Positions 20,442 through 22,169 of a stretch of DNA of 22,169 nucleotides are shown piece by piece; positions within the stretch are counted from its first letter, which is position 1; each line of letters starts with the position of its first letter. The notes below the pieces were generated by a model that was given only the letters and a program-made list of their open reading frames with translations, made no database searches and was not told the origin of the DNA. Position numbers and translations under genes: made by a program. Origin of the DNA: an uncultured Bacilli bacterium (GTDB taxonomy: Bacteria > Bacillota_I > Bacilli_A > RF39 > UBA660); the NCBI GenBank assembly GCA_934163035.1, contig CAKPJX010000016.1, forward strand, positions 1-22,169. Direction: 5' to 3'.

Positions 20442-20686
20442 CAAGGAGCGAATATTTATTGTTTTTTTAAGCAAATAAGTAAATTAATTATTATAAGCTC
20501 AAATAATTGAACTAAAGTCTCGCTTGTGATACTATTGATATGCAGACAACAGCATATAATATTACGGGAGATGGTAGCCCCAGCCTAGCTTCGGCGGTTG
20601 CATTTATGCAATACACAAAATAGAAGGTACCTTGCCTAAAACAATTTAGGCTGCTACTAAGAGCTTATCAATGATAGGCTCTTTTT
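20442..20686 (+). ncRNA. Predicted CI-controlled structured transcript
   Basis: From the strong promoter above to the terminator at 20660-20686, about 245 nt. Hairpins visible: ATATGC/GCATAT (about 20539-20558), TTGCAT/ATGCAA (about 20598-20611), GCCTAAA/TTTAGGC (about 20634-20651). A possible long-range helix joins GGTAGC (about 20573) and GCTACT (about 20653). Local GC is higher than in its surroundings. An SD-like AAGGAG at 20443 is followed by no ATG/GTG ORF. A 27-codon frame (MQTTAYNITGDG...) lacks an SD. I cannot match it to a known RNA family. Confidence 0.45.
20660..20686 (+). terminator. Intrinsic terminator of the structured transcript
   Basis: AGAGCTTATC pairs with GATAGGCTCT (one G-T pair, 3-base loop), followed by TTTTT. 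Confidence 0.85.
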
Positions 20687-20694
20687 AACTAAAT

Positions 20695-20789
20695 AAAAAA
20701 TCCCCTAACCCACTGGCATGGATTAGAGGAACGAGTATAGAAATACTCTAGAAAAACTCACATAGCGTCAACTAGTAGCCTTTCTATAC
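20695..20789 (-). ncRNA. Predicted antisense RNA 2 overlapping the integrase leader
   Basis: On the - strand, extended -10 TGG-TAAAAT (20800-20792) with TTTACA-like bases upstream, start near 20785-20789. The terminator stem CCTCTAATCC/GGGTTAGGGG (two G-T pairs, 8-base loop) is followed by ATTTTTT ending near 20695. GAGTATAGAAA/TTTCTATACTC (20791-20781 and 20743-20733) can form a stem if the start is early enough. Its 37-base loop displays TACTAGTTGACGCTAT, complementary to the xis-like leader at 18319-18334. Confidence 0.55.
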
Positions 20790-20800
20790 TCATTTTACCA

Positions 20801-20820
20801 CACAATTTATTAATTGTGTA
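20801..20820. promoter_or_regulatory. Palindrome before the integrase start
   Basis: ACACAATT-TATT-AATTGTGT overlaps the -35 area of antisense RNA 2 and lies just before the int SD. A possible regulator site, spaced differently from the CI operators. Confidence 0.4.
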
Positions 20821-20836
20821 AAAAAAGGAGTATAAA

Positions 20837-21997
20837 ATGGATAAAAAAATATATAAAAGAACTAGATATCAAAATATCTATTATAATATTAAAAAGAAAA
20901 ATTATATAATCAATTTCACAAGACCAAATATGACTATTTCGGAAATAGATGGAAATAAAATATTTGATATTAATAGTGCTATTGATTTAAGAAATAGTTA
21001 TAAAAGTAAAATAAATAAAATGGAAACCAAAGTAGTTGCAAACAACACATTTGAAGAGCTATATAATAAATATTTAGATTATTCAGAAAAAATAGAATTA
21101 AATAGTTACAAAAGGCTTCAAAAGAAGAAAGGTCAATATAATAATTATTTCTACCCTTTAAAAGATAAAAAAGTGGTTAAAATAACCGAAAAAGATATAA
21201 TTGAATTAAGAGATAATTGGGATTGTACTGACAACTGGAAAAATGAATTATTAAAGGTATTGAAAGCATTTTTCAACTGGTGTATAAAATCTAAATACAT
21301 AATTTATTCTCCGATAGCCTCAATAAAACCAATCAAAGTTGTAGTAAAGGAAATGAAATACTGGTCCATTGATGAAGCGAAAAAATTTTTAAATACTCTT
21401 AACAATGATATTAGTAGTAACGATTTTTATGTAAAATATCACGCATATACATTTAAAATACTGGTCTTACTAGAATTAAATTTGGGAAATCGTATAGGAG
21501 AAACTAGAGCATTAAGATATTGTGATTTAGATTATGCTAATAATAAAATAAATATTAGTCATTCTATAAGTTATGACCCGAGAATTAGCGAATTTTATAA
21601 AGAGCCAAAAAATATGCAATCAATAAGGTCTTTAGATGTTTCTAAAAATTTATTAGATGAAATAAAAAAGTATAAGCTATTTATAGAAAATGCTTTAATG
21701 ATAAAATTAGAAGATACTTATCCTATCATCATGAATTTAGAATCTCTTAAACCGTATTCTGATTCATTATTAAGAAGATTATTTAACCACTACATTGATG
21801 TAGCACAAGTAACAAAAATAAGACTTTATGACCTTAGACATACTTATGTAGCTACTCTCATGGAACAAGGTTGGGAACTCTATCACATCAGCGAAAGATT
21901 AGGTCATAGTAACTATAATACGACTGTAAATAGATACGGTCATTTATCAAATAAAGTTAGAAAGGAAGTTGCAGAATCAACGGCAAAACTATTTTAA
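20837..21997 (+). CDS. int: Tyrosine integrase of element 2
   Basis: 386 aa. Arm-binding N-terminus (about 1-60), core-binding domain (about 70-165) and catalytic domain (about 175-380). Catalytic residues seen: R219 in LGNRIGE, K258 in EPKNMQS, R334 in YDLRHT, H357 in GHSN and nucleophile Y367 in NRYGHLS. The usual first His of HxxR is Tyr331, a variant found in many integrases. SD GGAG. It ends 73 bases before the 3' end of tRNA-Leu, which is the likely attachment site. Int leader transcription is opposed by antisense RNA 2. Confidence 0.95.
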   Translation: MDKKIYKRTRYQNIYYNIKKKNYIINFTRPNMTISEIDGNKIFDINSAIDLRNSYKSKINKMETKVVANNTFEELYNKYLDYSEKIELNSYKRLQKKKGQYNNYFYPLKDKKVVKITEKDIIELRDNWDCTDNWKNELLKVLKAFFNWCIKSKYIIYSPIASIKPIKVVVKEMKYWSIDEAKKFLNTLNNDISSNDFYVKYHAYTFKILVLLELNLGNRIGETRALRYCDLDYANNKINISHSISYDPRISEFYKEPKNMQSIRSLDVSKNLLDEIKKYKLFIENALMIKLEDTYPIIMNLESLKPYSDSLLRRLFNHYIDVAQVTKIRLYDLRHTYVATLMEQGWELYHISERLGHSNYNTTVNRYGHLSNKVRKEVAESTAKLF

Positions 21998-22007
21998 ATA
22001 TCATGTT

Positions 22008-22030
22008 GCAGTATTTTTCGCAGTATTTTT
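22008..22030. repeat. Tandem 11-bp direct repeats near the presumed attachment site
   Basis: GCAGTATTTTT occurs at 22008-22018 and 22020-22030, 12 bp apart, between int and tRNA-Leu. Could be integrase arm-type sites. Confidence 0.35.
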
Positions 22031-22032
22031 TT

Positions 22033-22058
22033 AAAAAAGTCCCTATTTCTAGGGACTT
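22033..22058 (-). terminator. Terminator of tRNA-Leu
   Basis: AAGTCCCTA/TAGGGACTT, a 9-bp stem with a 4-base loop, followed on the - strand by TTTTTT, 13 bases beyond the tRNA 3' end. Confidence 0.85.
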
Positions 22059-22070
22059 GCAAGGCTTATT

Positions 22071-22157
22071 TGGTGCCTGTGGTGGGACTCGGACCCACAC
22101 GATATTGCTACCACTGGATTTTGAGTCCAGCGCGTCTACCAATTCCGCCACACAGGC
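22071..22157 (-). tRNA. tRNA-Leu(CAA)
   Basis: 87 nt including encoded CCA. Acceptor GCCTGTG pairs with CACAGGC. The D arm (TGGCGGAATTGGTAGACGC) and anticodon loop CTCAAAA with anticodon CAA (reads UUG) are present, as are the long class II variable arm and T-arm GGGTCCGAGTCCC. The 3' end faces the integrase of element 2. A tRNA 3' end is a classic tyrosine-integrase target, so attR (or attL) of element 2 probably lies within 22071-22115. Confidence 0.97.
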
Positions 22158-22169
22158 ATATAAGTATTA

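Noticed and set aside
20536..20619. 27-codon + strand ORF beginning MQTTAYNITGDG within the structured transcript
   Set aside because: No SD, and the bases are better explained by hairpins; kept only as an alternative.
21957..22151. Leftward ORF starting MAELVDALDSKSSG
   Set aside because: A well-known false ORF produced by reading through a tRNA-Leu gene.

Overview
The window is very AT-rich, with short tightly packed genes, good Shine-Dalgarno (SD) sites, a standard code (TGA used as a stop) and a tRNA-Leu gene with an encoded CCA. This points to a low-GC Bacillota host; I cannot name the genus. Nearly everything here is prophage (or related integrative element) DNA. The only clear host gene is tRNA-Leu(CAA) at the right end.

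Two elements lie head to tail with the same layout: a rightward tyrosine integrase at the right end, a rightward CI-like repressor to its left, and a long leftward early operon starting from a divergent Cro-like gene. Element 1 covers about 1-7550 and continues off the left edge. Leftward it carries Cro-like, a 35-aa membrane peptide, a Xis-like HTH protein, a small membrane protein, a replication initiator, ERF annealase, a RecB-type nuclease, small genes, SSB and a NinB-like protein. Element 2 covers about 7550-22070 and abuts tRNA-Leu. Leftward it carries Cro-like, a 42-aa protein, Xis-like, the same small membrane protein, a hybrid replication initiator, DUF1351, RecT/Bet, a metallo-beta-lactamase-fold protein, a NinB-like protein, a run of small phage genes, a DUF6273-like protein, PcfK and PcfJ. 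Its leftmost gene (7520-7672) looks cut off at the right end of element 1. No structural genes are visible, so element 1 probably sits inside element 2 and separates its early genes from its late genes.

Control regions: each element has its own CI-type operator (ACACC-N5-GGTGT in element 1, ACACA-N3-TGTGT in element 2) between the -10 and -35 of the leftward promoter. Each has a second copy at the 3' end of the cro-like gene about 240-250 bp away. Element 2 has one more copy at 20393, between two divergent promoters. One of these reads into a 30-codon microgene, the other into a roughly 245-nt transcript with hairpins and a terminator but no convincing ORF. Each initiator gene carries an 11-bp-period iteron array in its linker, probably the origin.

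The most interesting signal is upstream of both integrases. Each integrase leader is overlapped by a predicted antisense small RNA of about 95 nt, with an extended -10 promoter and an intrinsic terminator. In both elements a 16-nt stretch of this RNA is perfectly complementary to the leader of that element's own xis-like gene, ending at or 2 nt from its SD. The 16-mers are unrelated between elements, but the geometry is the same. This predicts an antisense RNA that controls int in cis and the xis-like gene in trans. A pair of 29/30-aa microproteins with a shared N-terminus lies next to these RNAs in both elements.
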